A stretch of 64,000 bases of DNA, taken from NCBI GenBank assembly GCA_018433765.1, contig JAHDQO010000004.1, positions 390,700 through 454,699 on the forward strand, read 5' to 3'. Shown piece by piece: positions 16,072 through 25,485 of the stretch (position 1 is the stretch's first letter; each line of letters opens with the position of its first letter). This DNA is from Tissierellales bacterium. Its GTDB lineage: Bacteria; Bacillota; Clostridia; Tissierellales; Sedimentibacteraceae. Under the pieces are notes generated by a model. The model ran no database searches and had not been told where the DNA came from. It was given only the letters and a program-made list of their open reading frames with translations. The position numbers and the translations under genes were made by a program.

Positions 16072-17640
16072 ATGGCTGAAAAGGTTAAAGTATTGCAGGA
16101 TAAAGCTAAAGAATATTGGTCAAATCTTGACAAGAAAAACAAGAAAAAAATAATACTATTTACAATATTGTTTGCAATATCCATTGCAGTTGCAGGGGTA
16201 GTGTTAAATACAACAGAGTATACAGTGTTATATACTGGATTAGATTTGAAAGAAGCGGGAGAAATAGTTACCATATTGAAAGATTTAAATGTTGAAACAA
16301 AAAGTAGTGGTGACGGCACTATTTTAATTAATAAAAAAAAGGAAGATAACGTGCGAATGCAGTTAGCAATGCAGGGTTATCCAAAAACAGGTTTGAACTA
16401 CGATTTGTTTCAAAACAGCATGAATCTAACAACATCAAGTCAAGACAAATCTGTTATACTGATTTATCAACTACAAGATAGATTAAGCAGTACAGTTTCA
16501 CAGCTGCAAGGAATTAAAAATGCTATTGTAACTATTAGTGCGGAAGAAGAGGATGTATTCAAATTCAAAAGTGAAAATACACCTGTTAGCGCTTGCGTTG
16601 TTTTAGAACTTGAAAATTATTTTGATCCAAAACCAGAGCAGATAAAAGCGATACAGAGATTGATGGTAACGAGTATTTCAGGTTTAGAAGAAGAAAATGT
16701 TGCTATTATAGACGCAGACTTACATGATTTAACGCCTGCTAATAATAATGATCCTTATACTCAACCTGCTAATAATCGTTTGCAGGTAGAGCAGAAAATA
16801 GAAAAGCAAATCTCTGATAAAGTTTTATATTTGTTTGGTCCTGTATTTGGAGATGATAATATAAAGGTTGGAGTAAATGTCTCAGTTAATTTTGACAAGA
16901 AATTTACAGAGATGACAGAATACACTCCGGTAATAGATGATGAAGGTATACCATATATTGTAGATGAATTAAGTGAAAAGGTAACAGATTCGACACAAAA
17001 CAGCGGTCAGGTTAATTCATCATATTCTGTAGCGAGTGATAGTCTTAATGATAGAATGCAAAAAGTTATACAATACAGAGTTAATGAATTGAAACAAACA
17101 ATTGATGAAGCAGAAGGTAATGTTGAAGATATATCATTATCAATATTAATAAACAATATTGAAATGGATAATAGCGTTTTAAATGATGTTAAAAAATTAG
17201 CATCAGCTGCAGTAGGTATAGATTCAACAAATGTTACTGTAGGATATATGGAATTTACTGCTAGAAATGGGCTAGAAGACAAGTTAGACAAAGCATTGAG
17301 TGGTTCCGAAAAAGGAGGGTTACCAATCTCTGATAAGGCCCTAGTTGCTTTAATTGCAGTAGTGCTTGCGTTTGTATTTGGTCTAATTGTATTAAGATTT
17401 TTACGAGCACCAGCTAAGAAACAAGAAGAACAATCAGAGCAATTAGTAGATGATATAGCTGAAGATAAACAGTTAGTAGAAGGACTATTAACAGAAGATG
17501 ATCAAACAACAGTGGAAATTAATTACGAAAATAATAAAGATAAAGAATTGATTAAAGAAATAGAAAGTGCTGCTGAATTAAACTCAAAAGAATTAGCACA
17601 GATAGTTAGTTATTGGTTAAAAGAAGATAATAATAGATAA
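16072..17640 (+). CDS. fliF: flagellar MS-ring protein FliF
   Basis: The 522-residue MS-ring protein has a first membrane helix at about 25-45. Two periplasmic-type ring-building domains follow (YTVLYTGLDLKEAGEIVTIL; later ILINNIEMDNSVLND), then a second helix at about 425-445 (ALVALIAVVLAFVFGLIVL) and a cytoplasmic tail ending SKELAQIVSYWLKED, the FliG-binding segment. Length fits the family. It anchors rotor and export gate in the membrane. ATG 16072 follows GGGGGATTAATTAGAT. A 439-base repeat region separates it from fliG. Confidence 0.95.
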   Translation: MAEKVKVLQDKAKEYWSNLDKKNKKKIILFTILFAISIAVAGVVLNTTEYTVLYTGLDLKEAGEIVTILKDLNVETKSSGDGTILINKKKEDNVRMQLAMQGYPKTGLNYDLFQNSMNLTTSSQDKSVILIYQLQDRLSSTVSQLQGIKNAIVTISAEEEDVFKFKSENTPVSACVVLELENYFDPKPEQIKAIQRLMVTSISGLEEENVAIIDADLHDLTPANNNDPYTQPANNRLQVEQKIEKQISDKVLYLFGPVFGDDNIKVGVNVSVNFDKKFTEMTEYTPVIDDEGIPYIVDELSEKVTDSTQNSGQVNSSYSVASDSLNDRMQKVIQYRVNELKQTIDEAEGNVEDISLSILINNIEMDNSVLNDVKKLASAAVGIDSTNVTVGYMEFTARNGLEDKLDKALSGSEKGGLPISDKALVALIAVVLAFVFGLIVLRFLRAPAKKQEEQSEQLVDDIAEDKQLVEGLLTEDDQTTVEINYENNKDKELIKEIESAAELNSKELAQIVSYWLKEDNNR

Positions 17641-18040
17641 GTTAAAAGTTTAAAGATAAAAGTGAAAAACTACGGAAGTTTTACTAACGTAAAACAATTG
17701 ATTAATAAAAGAATAACGAAAACCTTTTTTAAAATAAATGATAAAAGTGATTAGTTGGTTAGTAGGAAAGCCGAAAAAAAATAAAGAGACATGTCATCCT
17801 GAGCGAGTAGAACGAGTCGAAGGATCTTAATTAAGATAAAAGCTTTCTGAATTGAGAAATGAGAAACTTTTTAAGATAAAAGTGTAAAGTTAAAAGTTAA
17901 GAGTTATGGAAATTTTACTTACGTAAAAATAAAAAATAATAAAATTTCTGTTAAGAAATTTTAAACAATGTTTCTCGTTATTAATTACTAATTACTCGTT
18001 TAACATTGTGATTCCGTGGTTAATTATCAATTGTATTATT
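17641..18040. repeat. mosaic foldback repeat, copy 3 (fliF-fliG gap)
   Basis: Two foldback units lie in tandem. The first has the hairpin GTTTTAC-TAAC-GTAAAAC (17678-17695) after AAGATAAAAGTGAAAAAC-type purine words. The second has an imperfect version (17912-17929) followed by AAAATTTCT-GTTA-AGAAATTTT (about 17941-17962). The pyrimidine words TTTCTCGTTATTAATTACTAA and the closing GATTCCGTGGTTAATTA follow. A separate GTCATCCTGAGCG repeat sits between them at 17793-17828. No gene is seen. Confidence 0.75.
17793..17828. repeat. GTCATCCTGAGCG...GAAGGATCTT repeat, copy 1
   Basis: A 36-base element begins GTCATCCTGAGCGAGTAG and ends GAGTCGAAGGATCTT, with AAGATCCTTCG-like inverted ends around a variable middle. 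Copies 2 and 3 are at 35916-35953 and 41365-41400. It is richer in G+C than its surroundings. Confidence 0.75.
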
Positions 18041-18079
18041 ATTAGTTTGTATTTAAAGTGAAAGGGATGTAATGTCGAT

Positions 18080-19093
18080 ATGTCAGATGTAAGAACATTA
18101 AAAGGAGAAGAAAAAGCTGCTATACTTCTTATTTCTATAGACAAAAAATATGCAGCAGAAGTATTGCGACATTTAAATGAAAAAGAAATTCAGAAGATTA
18201 CGTATCAAATAGCCAATAACAATAAAGTTGATCCAGAAATAAGAAGTCAAGTTTTAAATGAATTTCATGATATGTTGGTTGCTCAAGGTTGTCTATCAGG
18301 CGGAGGTCTTGATTATGCTAAAGAAGTTTTGACAGAAGCATTAGGCAGTCAAAAATGTATTGAATTAATTGGAAAAATGTCAGCATTTGTACAGCCTAAA
18401 CCCTTTAATTTCCTAAAAGATATAGATGCAAATGAAATATTAAACTTTTTAAGGTATGAGAGAAACCAAACTATTGCACTTATTATGTCCTATATGGATC
18501 CAGAGCAGGCGGCAGTTATACTCTCATCTATAGATGAAGAAAGACAAACAGATATAGTTAAGAGAATAGCTAAGATGGATAAAATTTCACCTGATGTTGT
18601 AAAACAAGTAGAAGAAGAGGTAAAAGTAAAACTTAACAATTTCTTTGGAACAACAAGTTATACAGATACAGTAGGTGTAAATATTGTTGCCGATATTTTA
18701 TCATCAGTAGACAGGGGAACTGAGAAATTAATATTTGATCAACTCGAAGAAGATGATTACGAAATGGCAGAGGAAATTAGGAAGAGAATGTTCATATTTG
18801 AAGATATTATCACACTGGATCAAAGATCTATTCAAGTTGTATTATCTAAGATTGAACATCATGATTTAGCCTTAGCATTAAAAGCTACAACTGAAGAAGT
18901 TAAAAATACAATATTTAACAACATCTCTCAAAGAGCAAAAGAAATTGTATCTCAAGAAATTGATATGCTTGGAATGGTAAGATTGAGTGAAGTTCAAGAA
19001 GCACAGCAGAAGATTGTATTTACAATACTAGAACTTGAGAAAAATCAAGAAATTATAATTGCAAAAGGTGGAAAAGAACAGTTAGTTGGCTAG
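18080..19093 (+). CDS. fliG: flagellar motor switch protein FliG
   Basis: The 337-residue switch protein has the three FliG armadillo-like domains: N-terminal FliF-binding part (GEEKAAILLISIDKKYAAEV), the middle domain, and a C-terminal torque domain with MFIFEDIITLDQRSIQVVLS and the charged helix contacting MotA. ATG 18080 lies 19 bases after GAAAGGGATG; the site nearer the start, TGTCGAT, is weak, so translation may be moderate. It is transcribed through the repeat-filled gap after fliF. Confidence 0.95.
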   Translation: MSDVRTLKGEEKAAILLISIDKKYAAEVLRHLNEKEIQKITYQIANNNKVDPEIRSQVLNEFHDMLVAQGCLSGGGLDYAKEVLTEALGSQKCIELIGKMSAFVQPKPFNFLKDIDANEILNFLRYERNQTIALIMSYMDPEQAAVILSSIDEERQTDIVKRIAKMDKISPDVVKQVEEEVKVKLNNFFGTTSYTDTVGVNIVADILSSVDRGTEKLIFDQLEEDDYEMAEEIRKRMFIFEDIITLDQRSIQVVLSKIEHHDLALALKATTEEVKNTIFNNISQRAKEIVSQEIDMLGMVRLSEVQEAQQKIVFTILELEKNQEIIIAKGGKEQLVG

Positions 19094-19116
19094 TTATACG
19101 AAAGGTGAGAATTAAT

Positions 19117-19770
19117 ATGCTTAAAAGAAATAAAAAAGATAAAGTAAAAAAAGAAAAAAAAGTTAAGGTTAAAAAAGATAAAAAAGAAAAAAAAAAATCG
19201 GATCCTATAAATAGTATTATTTTTGCTGGATTTTCGATACTCATAATTGTATTTGTTATTATAACATTATTTGCAGTTAACTTATTTGGGATAAAAGATA
19301 AATTAGTCAATCAAGTTGTTACAAGCTTACTTTCTGAACAATTAGAAACTGAAGCAACAAAATTGGGAGAAGAATATGCAAGTAAATATGAAAGAGACTT
19401 TGGAATACACGAGAAAGAGTTAGCTGATAAAGAACAAGCATTAATTACAAGAGAAGAAAATCTAAAGAAATCAGAAGACGAGTTCCTAATTGAAAAAACT
19501 GCTATGCAAGAAACTTTAGCAGGTTTAGAGGCAAGAGAAAAAGAAATTTATGGTGTAAAAGAAAATATTGAAGAAATAAGCGATGTTGTAGGCGATATGG
19601 ATGCAGGAAAAGCAGCCACTATGCTGGCAAATATGGACGATATAGATTTAATAACAAACATAATATTCAGTTTAAAAAAAGATCAAGCAGCTTCAATACT
19701 TGAACAGCTAAGTCCATATACAGCTTCAAAAATAACACAAGGCAGATACAATGACGGAGTTGAAGAATAA
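19117..19770 (+). CDS. MotE/YlxF-like protein with MgtE-N-type domain
   Basis: The start is ATG 19117, 8 bases after AAAGGTGAG; an upstream GTG overlaps it. The ~217-residue protein has a very basic N-terminus (KKDKVKKEKKVKVKKDKKEK), one membrane helix (about residues 30-52), a coiled coil with repeated Glu/Lys, and a C-terminal MgtE-N-like domain (DAGKAATMLANMDDIDLITN, later SILEQLSPYTASKI). This is the layout of Bacillus YlxF and of MotE, a MotB chaperone in alphaproteobacteria. It occupies the place where fliH, fliI and fliJ usually stand; those three are 34 kb downstream. Confidence 0.75.
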   Translation: MLKRNKKDKVKKEKKVKVKKDKKEKKKSDPINSIIFAGFSILIIVFVIITLFAVNLFGIKDKLVNQVVTSLLSEQLETEATKLGEEYASKYERDFGIHEKELADKEQALITREENLKKSEDEFLIEKTAMQETLAGLEAREKEIYGVKENIEEISDVVGDMDAGKAATMLANMDDIDLITNIIFSLKKDQAASILEQLSPYTASKITQGRYNDGVEE

Positions 19771-19774
19771 ACAA

Positions 19775-20048
19775 ACTAAGATAAAAGTGAAAAGTGAAAA
19801 GATAAAAGTTAAGGAAGTTTTACTAACGTAAAAAAATACATAATAGATAAGAGTTGAAAAGCTTTATGAATTGAGAATGGAGAAATGAGAAATGAGAATT
19901 AAGGAATAAATTTTCTTTAAGAAAATTTAAACCATATTACTCGTTACTAATTACTAGTTTTTCGCTTCAACTAAATTCCGTGTTCTTCCGTGTAATTCCG
20001 TGGTTAATAATAAATCATTAACTATTAACTATTAACTATTAACTATTA
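19775..20048. repeat. mosaic foldback repeat, copy 4 (before fliK)
   Basis: Purine words AAGATAAAAGTGAAAAGTG are followed by an imperfect GTTTTAC-TAAC-GTAAAAA hairpin (about 19821-19838), GAATGGAGAAATGAGAAATG, and the hairpin AAATTTTCTT-TA-AGAAAATTT (about 19911-19931). The copy closes with TTACTCGTTACTAATTACTA, TTCCGTGTAATTCCGTGGTTAAT and an ATTAACT heptamer run ending at 20046. It has the same order of words as copy 1. Confidence 0.75.
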
Positions 20049-20066
20049 TTGAAGGGAGGTGAGAAT

Positions 20067-21533
20067 GTGAGTGAAGCTTATATACTTCCATCGATTGGAA
20101 AATCGAGCAGTGTTTCGAATTCGTCAAAATCTAATAATAAAAAGACAAAAAATGATAATTCAAGTAAGTTTGAAACAATATTAGATGAATTGGAAGTAAA
20201 AAACAAAAGCAGTACAGACGATGATAAACAGAATACTAGTCAGTGTACAGCAAACGTATCTTGCGATGATAAAACACATGAACAACTATCAGACCAAAAA
20301 GGTAAATGTGTGGAAAAAGTTTGCGAAGAACTATCATCAGAAGAAACAAACAGCACAAGTTTAGCTAATTTAAATAATGTAATATTTATAAATCAGCAGA
20401 GCAAAGTACAAAATGACACAAATATAAATAATCAGACAGAAAATATAGTTAGTCAAGTTCCTAAAAATGATGAAGTAAAATTAGTAGAAAATAAGCATCA
20501 AGTTAAGTTTACTGATATTGGTGAAGAAGTCCAAGTTGAAGATAAAATTAAAGTTGAAAGTATTAACGTAAATAATGAAGAAACATCAAAGAATAATTTT
20601 TTGGCAGTTGAAAACGAAGATATCAATGAAAATAAAAAATTAAAAACTAGCAGCTTTATTAATGACAGCGAAAGTAAAATTCATATTACTAAAAAAAGTG
20701 AATCAACAGTATTTACTGATGGACAAGAAGAAAATAGTCAAAACCAAAACAGCAGTGAGCCTAACAAACAATATGCTAAAAACAATACAATTAATTTAAA
20801 AGATGCTAAACTAGTAAATATTACCGACAAAGATATTGAATCTGAAAATGTTTTAGAAAAAACAGATTTTAAAAATGAAGAAACTATTAAAAACAATACT
20901 TCATCTGTTAGAAAAGAAGAGTTCAGCACAGTATATGAACAAACTGTGAGGAGTACAGACAAAACACCTGATATGTCTCAGAAAGGAAATATTAACTTAG
21001 AAAGCAGCAGCAATATTTCTTTAAATGAAGACAGTAGCTATTCAAAAGATATTAATACAAAAGATATGTCAATTATACAGCAGATGGCTAAAAGCATTAC
21101 TACTAGTAAAGCTGGTAATGGTACAAGCATAACAGTAAAACTTAAGCCTGAATATCTTGGAGATATGACAATAAATATTCAAAATACAGCACAAGGATGT
21201 ATTGCTAGAATAAGTGCAGGAAGAGAAGAAGTAAAAAGAATACTAACTTCACGCATAAATGAAATATCAGCAGTACTTTCTACTAAAATGGTAAAAGTCG
21301 ACCAAATAGTAATAGACAATAATGTACAGCAGGAAGCAAACAGTAATAACGATAACAGCAGTAATGGATATAACACCCGTGATTTTTCTGGTGGTAGTTA
21401 TAATCAAGAATACAGCCAAGATGATGGAAATAGAAACTTTACTTTTCAGACAAAAAGTGAAACTGTTATATCTGAAGAACAAAAAGAATCAAATGATAAC
21501 TTAGGCTACGTAAGAATTAATTATTACGTGTAG
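20067..21533 (+). CDS. fliK: flagellar hook-length control protein FliK
   Basis: The start is GTG 20067, 6 bases after GGAGGT; a TTG at 20049 lies before that site. The ~488-residue protein is mostly a low-complexity Asn/Ser/Glu/Lys region, as expected for the ruler part of FliK. A compact C-terminal Flg_hook domain follows at about residues 345-415 (SITVKLKPEYLGDMTINIQN, then REEVKRILTSRINEISAVL). FliK sets hook length and triggers the FlhB specificity switch. Position just before flgD supports the call. The ruler has two Cys-containing stretches near residues 65-90, unusual for a secreted protein. Confidence 0.85.
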   Translation: MSEAYILPSIGKSSSVSNSSKSNNKKTKNDNSSKFETILDELEVKNKSSTDDDKQNTSQCTANVSCDDKTHEQLSDQKGKCVEKVCEELSSEETNSTSLANLNNVIFINQQSKVQNDTNINNQTENIVSQVPKNDEVKLVENKHQVKFTDIGEEVQVEDKIKVESINVNNEETSKNNFLAVENEDINENKKLKTSSFINDSESKIHITKKSESTVFTDGQEENSQNQNSSEPNKQYAKNNTINLKDAKLVNITDKDIESENVLEKTDFKNEETIKNNTSSVRKEEFSTVYEQTVRSTDKTPDMSQKGNINLESSSNISLNEDSSYSKDINTKDMSIIQQMAKSITTSKAGNGTSITVKLKPEYLGDMTINIQNTAQGCIARISAGREEVKRILTSRINEISAVLSTKMVKVDQIVIDNNVQQEANSNNDNSSNGYNTRDFSGGSYNQEYSQDDGNRNFTFQTKSETVISEEQKESNDNLGYVRINYYV

Positions 21534-21547
21534 AGGAGGTGGATAAT

Positions 21548-21949
21548 GTGGATGTATCTGGTGTAAACAATAATGTAAACAATACAAGTATGAACACTGA
21601 AACAAAAAAAAGCATTGATAAAGATGCATTTATGAAATTATTAGTCGAACAGATTAAAAATCAAGATCCTTTGTCACCTATGGATGATACTGATTTTATA
21701 GCTCAAACTGCACAATTTACTATGCTTGAAGAAATACAAGCTTTACGAAGTGACTCTTCTTACAATAGAGCAATAAGCTTGTTGGGTAAAGATGTAAGAG
21801 GCATGACAGTTAATGAAGATACAGATGCAGTAGAAATGGTAAATGGTATAGTTACTGGAGTATCAGTTTATACAGATGGGATTATGCTTAATGTAGGAGA
21901 TAAAGTTATAAGTCCAGATAGTGTTATAGGAGTAACAAATGGAGACTAA
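21548..21949 (+). CDS. flgD: flagellar hook capping protein FlgD
   Basis: The start is GTG 21548, 7 bases after GAGGAGGT, a site overlapping the fliK stop. The ~133-residue protein has the N-terminal FlgD core: KDAFMKLLVEQIKNQDPLSP, then FIAQTAQFTMLEEIQALRSD. Only a short version of the C-terminal domain follows, a length common in Gram-positives. It caps the growing hook so that FlgE can polymerise. Its 3' end overlaps the next ORF by 11 bases. Confidence 0.92.
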   Translation: MDVSGVNNNVNNTSMNTETKKSIDKDAFMKLLVEQIKNQDPLSPMDDTDFIAQTAQFTMLEEIQALRSDSSYNRAISLLGKDVRGMTVNEDTDAVEMVNGIVTGVSVYTDGIMLNVGDKVISPDSVIGVTNGD

Positions 21950-22334
21950 TAGATTAAATCCAAATATAGTCGGCGTACAAAAAAATAGAAAAGCTTCACT
22001 AAATACTTTTAAAAAAACTAGTAATTCAAGTTTTAATGATATTTTAGAAAAAAAAGTAGCCAATAACAAAATCTTAGGAAAAAAAGATAATGTTGTTTTT
22101 TCAAAACATGCTAACTTAAGGCTAGAACAAAGAAATATCAAATTAACAGATGAAGATATAAAAAATATATCTAATGCAGTAGATAAAGCCAGTGAAAAAA
22201 ATATAAAGAATTCATTAATTATGATGGACGACATGGCTTTGATAGCAAATGTAAAATCTAGAACTATTGTAACAATAGTCGATAGCATAAAAGATAAAGT
22301 ATTTACTAATGTTGATGGAGTCGTAAGTATATAG
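21939..22334 (+). CDS. conserved flagellar-operon protein of TIGR02530 type
   Basis: The 131-residue protein is small and basic, with a disordered N-terminal third and a compact core: VVFSKHANLRLEQRNIKLTD, then MMDDMALIANVKSRTIVTIV. The FSxHAxxRLxxR motif and the position between flgD and flgE match the TIGR02530 flagellar operon protein of Bacillus and Clostridia. No function is established to my knowledge; a role in hook assembly is suggested only by position. The start overlaps flgD (ATG 21939), implying coupled translation. Confidence 0.75.
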   Translation: METNRLNPNIVGVQKNRKASLNTFKKTSNSSFNDILEKKVANNKILGKKDNVVFSKHANLRLEQRNIKLTDEDIKNISNAVDKASEKNIKNSLIMMDDMALIANVKSRTIVTIVDSIKDKVFTNVDGVVSI

Positions 22335-22354
22335 CTGGACCTTTTAGGAAGCTA

Positions 22355-22382
22355 TGAAGCTTTGAATGATAGATAAGCTTCA
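22355..22382 (+). other. RNA hairpin before flgE
   Basis: TGAAGCTT (22355-22362) pairs exactly with AAGCTTCA (22375-22382), 9 bases before the flgE ribosome site. No T-run follows, so it is more likely a stability or processing element than a terminator. Confidence 0.4.
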
Positions 22383-22404
22383 CATACGACCAAAAGGAGG
22401 AAAA

Positions 22405-24363
22405 ATGTTAAGTTCAATGTATTCCGGAGTATCCGGACTAAAAGTGCATCAAACTAAGCTTGATGTAATAGGTAATAATATAGCAAATGTTAATACTACA
22501 GCATTTAAAGGATCAAGAGTATCATTTAAGGATGTGTTCAGCCAAACATTAATAGCTGCACAACCTTCGTCTTCCAAAACAGGTGGTGTTAATCCTTCAC
22601 AAGTAGGATTAGGTACATCAGTAGGAAGTATAGCTACAATACAGAAAAATGGAAACTTACAAAATACAGATAATCCCGATGACTTTGCAATAGAAGGAGA
22701 AGGACTTTTCATTGTAAGTGATGGAATAAATACAAGATATACAAGAGCAGGTAACTTTACAATAGATGGTGAAGGAAACTTAGCTACAGCAAGCGGTGAA
22801 CTTGTATTAGGATGGAATAAGTCAGGTTCATCTGTAAATACAAGTAGATCATTAAAACCAATAAATGTTGCAGGACTTACAATGTCAGCTTCTGCTACTG
22901 ACAAATTAGTTTTTACAGGTAATATTGACAGTGATACAGAACTATATGATCCGGGAGCTCAACCTGTAGGTGAGGTAGGCAATTTTGCAGTAAAAACAAA
23001 GAGTAAACCTGAAACATTAGGAGAATGGACTTTTAAATTGACAGATGCATTGGTGAATGGAGATTCCAATATTTCAATTGGTGGTAATACTATTGAAGTT
23101 GGTGCTGGTAAGACTATTGATTCAACATCTACATCATCTGTAAGTGATCAAATTGATGCTATTATTAATGCATTGACTACTGCTAGTAGTGATTATGGTA
23201 AATCTCCAGGTCAGCATTATATAGTTTCAAAGGAAGACACAGATACTATAGTTATAACAGAAGATGCAGGAAAAGCAAACGGAAATTCTGTGAGTCTTAC
23301 TGGAGGAGTACCATCTGGAAGCTCATCATCAAGGTTTGAAAATGAGGAAGTTACTAAATCTAAAGCAGGAACAAAAGGAGTATATTCATTTGATATAACT
23401 AAAAACTTTGAAGCAGGAGATATTATTCAAATCGGTGACAAATCTTATACAGCTGTTGCAAGTGGAGCTACAGCAGGAGCAGGTGAGTTTGTGATAGGTG
23501 CTACTGCTACTAACACAGCTACTAATTTAGTAAGTGTTATTAATAATGATGGTATATATAGTGCAAGCAATGGAACTACGGCATCTTCAAAAATTACTTT
23601 GACAGAAAAAGTTCCTTCAGGTGAAGACATAGATCGATATGATGTTGCAATGGTTGTACCTGATGATAATGCTGTTACTCGAAGCATATCAATCTTTGAT
23701 TCATTAGGAGAAGAACATTTAATAACATTAAAAATAATGAAGACAGATAATAATGAATATGATTACGAAGTAACTACTGATGATAGAGAAATAAAAAGTT
23801 TGTCATCTGGTAAAGGAAAACTTGTATTTAATGGAGATGGAACATTAGATACTAAGAATACTGTTAAGAAATCTATAAAGATAAATTTTAGTAATGGTGC
23901 TAGGTCGATTGATATATCAACAAATGATATAGTTTTTGATGCAGATAAATTCACACAGAATTCAAACGATACAGATATTGATTATGTAAAAGATGGCTAT
24001 AATGCAGGTAAAATTGACAATGTAACAATTGACAAAGAAGGAAAGATAATGGGGTCTTTTTCAAATGGTATGAAACAGCATCAAGGAACAATTGCACTTG
24101 CTACTTTTACGAATACTGCTGGACTTGAAAAAGTAGGAAATAACTTATACGCTGCTACATTAAACTCAGGAGAAGCACAAGTTGGAACACCAGCTACTGA
24201 TGAAAGAGGAAAGATAAGATCAAACTCTTTAGAGATGTCTAATGTAGATTTATCAAAAGAATTTACTGAAATGATAGTAGCACAAAGGGGATTTCAAGCT
24301 AATTCAAGAATAATAACAACATCTGATGAATTGCTTCAAGAATTAGTAAATCTTAAACGATAA
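22405..24363 (+). CDS. flgE: flagellar hook protein FlgE
   Basis: The start is ATG 22405 after AAAAGGAGG; an in-frame ATG at 22366 lacks a ribosome site. At ~652 residues this is a long FlgE. N-terminal MLSSMYSGVSGLKVHQTKLD and NNIANVNTTAFKGSRVSFKD, the D1 motif FAIEGEGLFIVSDG, and C-terminal SNVDLSKEFTEMIVAQRGFQ are all standard for hook subunits. Extra length comes from a Ser/Thr/Gly/Asp-rich central region (about 180-430), the outer hook domains, containing two related segments (LTDALVNGDSNISIGG and DITKNFEAGDIIQIGD). Exported and assembled under FlgD. Confidence 0.93.
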   Translation: MLSSMYSGVSGLKVHQTKLDVIGNNIANVNTTAFKGSRVSFKDVFSQTLIAAQPSSSKTGGVNPSQVGLGTSVGSIATIQKNGNLQNTDNPDDFAIEGEGLFIVSDGINTRYTRAGNFTIDGEGNLATASGELVLGWNKSGSSVNTSRSLKPINVAGLTMSASATDKLVFTGNIDSDTELYDPGAQPVGEVGNFAVKTKSKPETLGEWTFKLTDALVNGDSNISIGGNTIEVGAGKTIDSTSTSSVSDQIDAIINALTTASSDYGKSPGQHYIVSKEDTDTIVITEDAGKANGNSVSLTGGVPSGSSSSRFENEEVTKSKAGTKGVYSFDITKNFEAGDIIQIGDKSYTAVASGATAGAGEFVIGATATNTATNLVSVINNDGIYSASNGTTASSKITLTEKVPSGEDIDRYDVAMVVPDDNAVTRSISIFDSLGEEHLITLKIMKTDNNEYDYEVTTDDREIKSLSSGKGKLVFNGDGTLDTKNTVKKSIKINFSNGARSIDISTNDIVFDADKFTQNSNDTDIDYVKDGYNAGKIDNVTIDKEGKIMGSFSNGMKQHQGTIALATFTNTAGLEKVGNNLYAATLNSGEAQVGTPATDERGKIRSNSLEMSNVDLSKEFTEMIVAQRGFQANSRIITTSDELLQELVNLKR

Positions 24364-24438
24364 TAAATAAATTTTAATTTAAAATTAAAAATGCAAAATG
24401 TAAAATTTATATAATAGATTTAATTCAAAAAAATACAT

Positions 24439-24467
24439 TTCTTGCCCGGAATTTTTTCGGGCAAGAA
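24439..24467 (+). other. strong hairpin between flgE and flbD
   Basis: TTCTTGCCCG (24439-24448) pairs perfectly with CGGGCAAGAA (24458-24467) around a T-rich loop. No T-run follows, only TTAATGG, so full termination is unlikely. It may protect the 3' end of the flgE message or give partial attenuation before flbD-motAB. Confidence 0.5.
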
Positions 24468-24484
24468 TTAATGGATGTGATGTA

Positions 24485-24679
24485 ATGATAGAACTAACTA
24501 GAATAAATGATCAAGTATTTTATTTGAATTGTGAAGTAATTGAGAACGTAGAAGAGGTACCGCATACGGTAATAAAAACAATACATGGGAATACATATGT
24601 CGTTAAAGAAAGTGCTGAAGAAATAGCACAAAAAATAATTGAATATAAACGGAAAATACATATGCAATATCCTAGCTAG
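24485..24679 (+). CDS. flbD: FlbD-family small flagellar protein
   Basis: The 64-residue protein (MIELTRINDQVFYLNCEVIE, then HTVIKTIHGNTYVVKES) matches the small FlbD/DUF family found between flgE and motA in Gram-positive and spirochete flagellar operons. It is not the NtrC-like FlbD of Caulobacter. Its role is not settled. ATG 24485 is behind a weak GGATGTGATGTA site. motA starts 20 bases downstream. Confidence 0.88.
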   Translation: MIELTRINDQVFYLNCEVIENVEEVPHTVIKTIHGNTYVVKESAEEIAQKIIEYKRKIHMQYPS

Positions 24680-24699
24680 TTAAAGGAAGTGTAAAACGA

Positions 24700-25485
24700 A
24701 TGGATTTATCAACAATACTTGGAGTTGTAGCATGTTTTGTACTAGTAATAATTGGGATAGTAACAAAAGGTCCATTATCTGCTTTTATGGATTTAGGCTC
24801 TATATTAATTGTTTTAGGAGGAGCATTTTCTGCTCTGCTTGCAAGCTATCCGCTTAGCAAACTGAAAAATATAATAAAAGTAACATCAAAAGCTTTTGGG
24901 GGCAAACAATATAATTTTGAGGATACTATAGAACAGTTCAGCCAGTTATCTTATATAGCTAAAAAAGAAGGGCTTCTTGCAATGGAGAAATTTGTCTCAG
25001 ATATAGACAGTGACTTCATGAAAAGAGGTATTTTACTTATTGTAGATGGAACTGATCCAAAAATGATTAGAAGCATACTTGAAATGGAAGTGGATAATAT
25101 GCTGGAAAGACATAATGACGGTCAGGGAATTTATCGTACGCTAGGTAAATATACACCTGCATTTGGTATGGTAGGAACTCTTATAGGATTAATTATAATG
25201 CTGCAAAATTTGAGTGATGTTTCTGCGGTAGGACCTGCAATGAGTATTGCTTTAGTTACAACATTTTATGGTTCACTTTTTGCAAATGCTGTATTTCTTC
25301 CTATAGCAGATAAACTCAAAGTAAAGAGTGAAAGTGAAGCTACATACAAAGCTATGGTAATAGAAGGTATAATGGCTGTACAGTCAGGTGAGTCACCTTT
25401 AATGATTAAGGAAAAGCTTAAGACATTCTTGCCAGAAAAATATAGAAGTAATTTAGAGGAAGATAGCGATGAAGAAAAGAAATAA
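24700..25485 (+). CDS. motA: flagellar stator protein MotA
   Basis: The 261-residue stator subunit has four membrane helices (about 1-22, 30-50, 148-168, 180-200). The cytoplasmic loop contains RGILLIVDGTDPKMIRSILE, and the third helix reads YTPAFGMVGTLIGLIIMLQN, with the proline/glycine features of MotA. MotA and MotB form the ion channel that drives FliG. ATG 24700 follows AAAGGAAGTG. Its last 17 bases overlap motB, so the pair is translationally coupled. Confidence 0.95.
   Translation: MDLSTILGVVACFVLVIIGIVTKGPLSAFMDLGSILIVLGGAFSALLASYPLSKLKNIIKVTSKAFGGKQYNFEDTIEQFSQLSYIAKKEGLLAMEKFVSDIDSDFMKRGILLIVDGTDPKMIRSILEMEVDNMLERHNDGQGIYRTLGKYTPAFGMVGTLIGLIIMLQNLSDVSAVGPAMSIALVTTFYGSLFANAVFLPIADKLKVKSESEATYKAMVIEGIMAVQSGESPLMIKEKLKTFLPEKYRSNLEEDSDEEKK

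Noticed and set aside
22449..22904. 151-residue antisense ORF opposite flgE
   Set aside because: Shadow of the conserved flgE N-terminal region; no start context.
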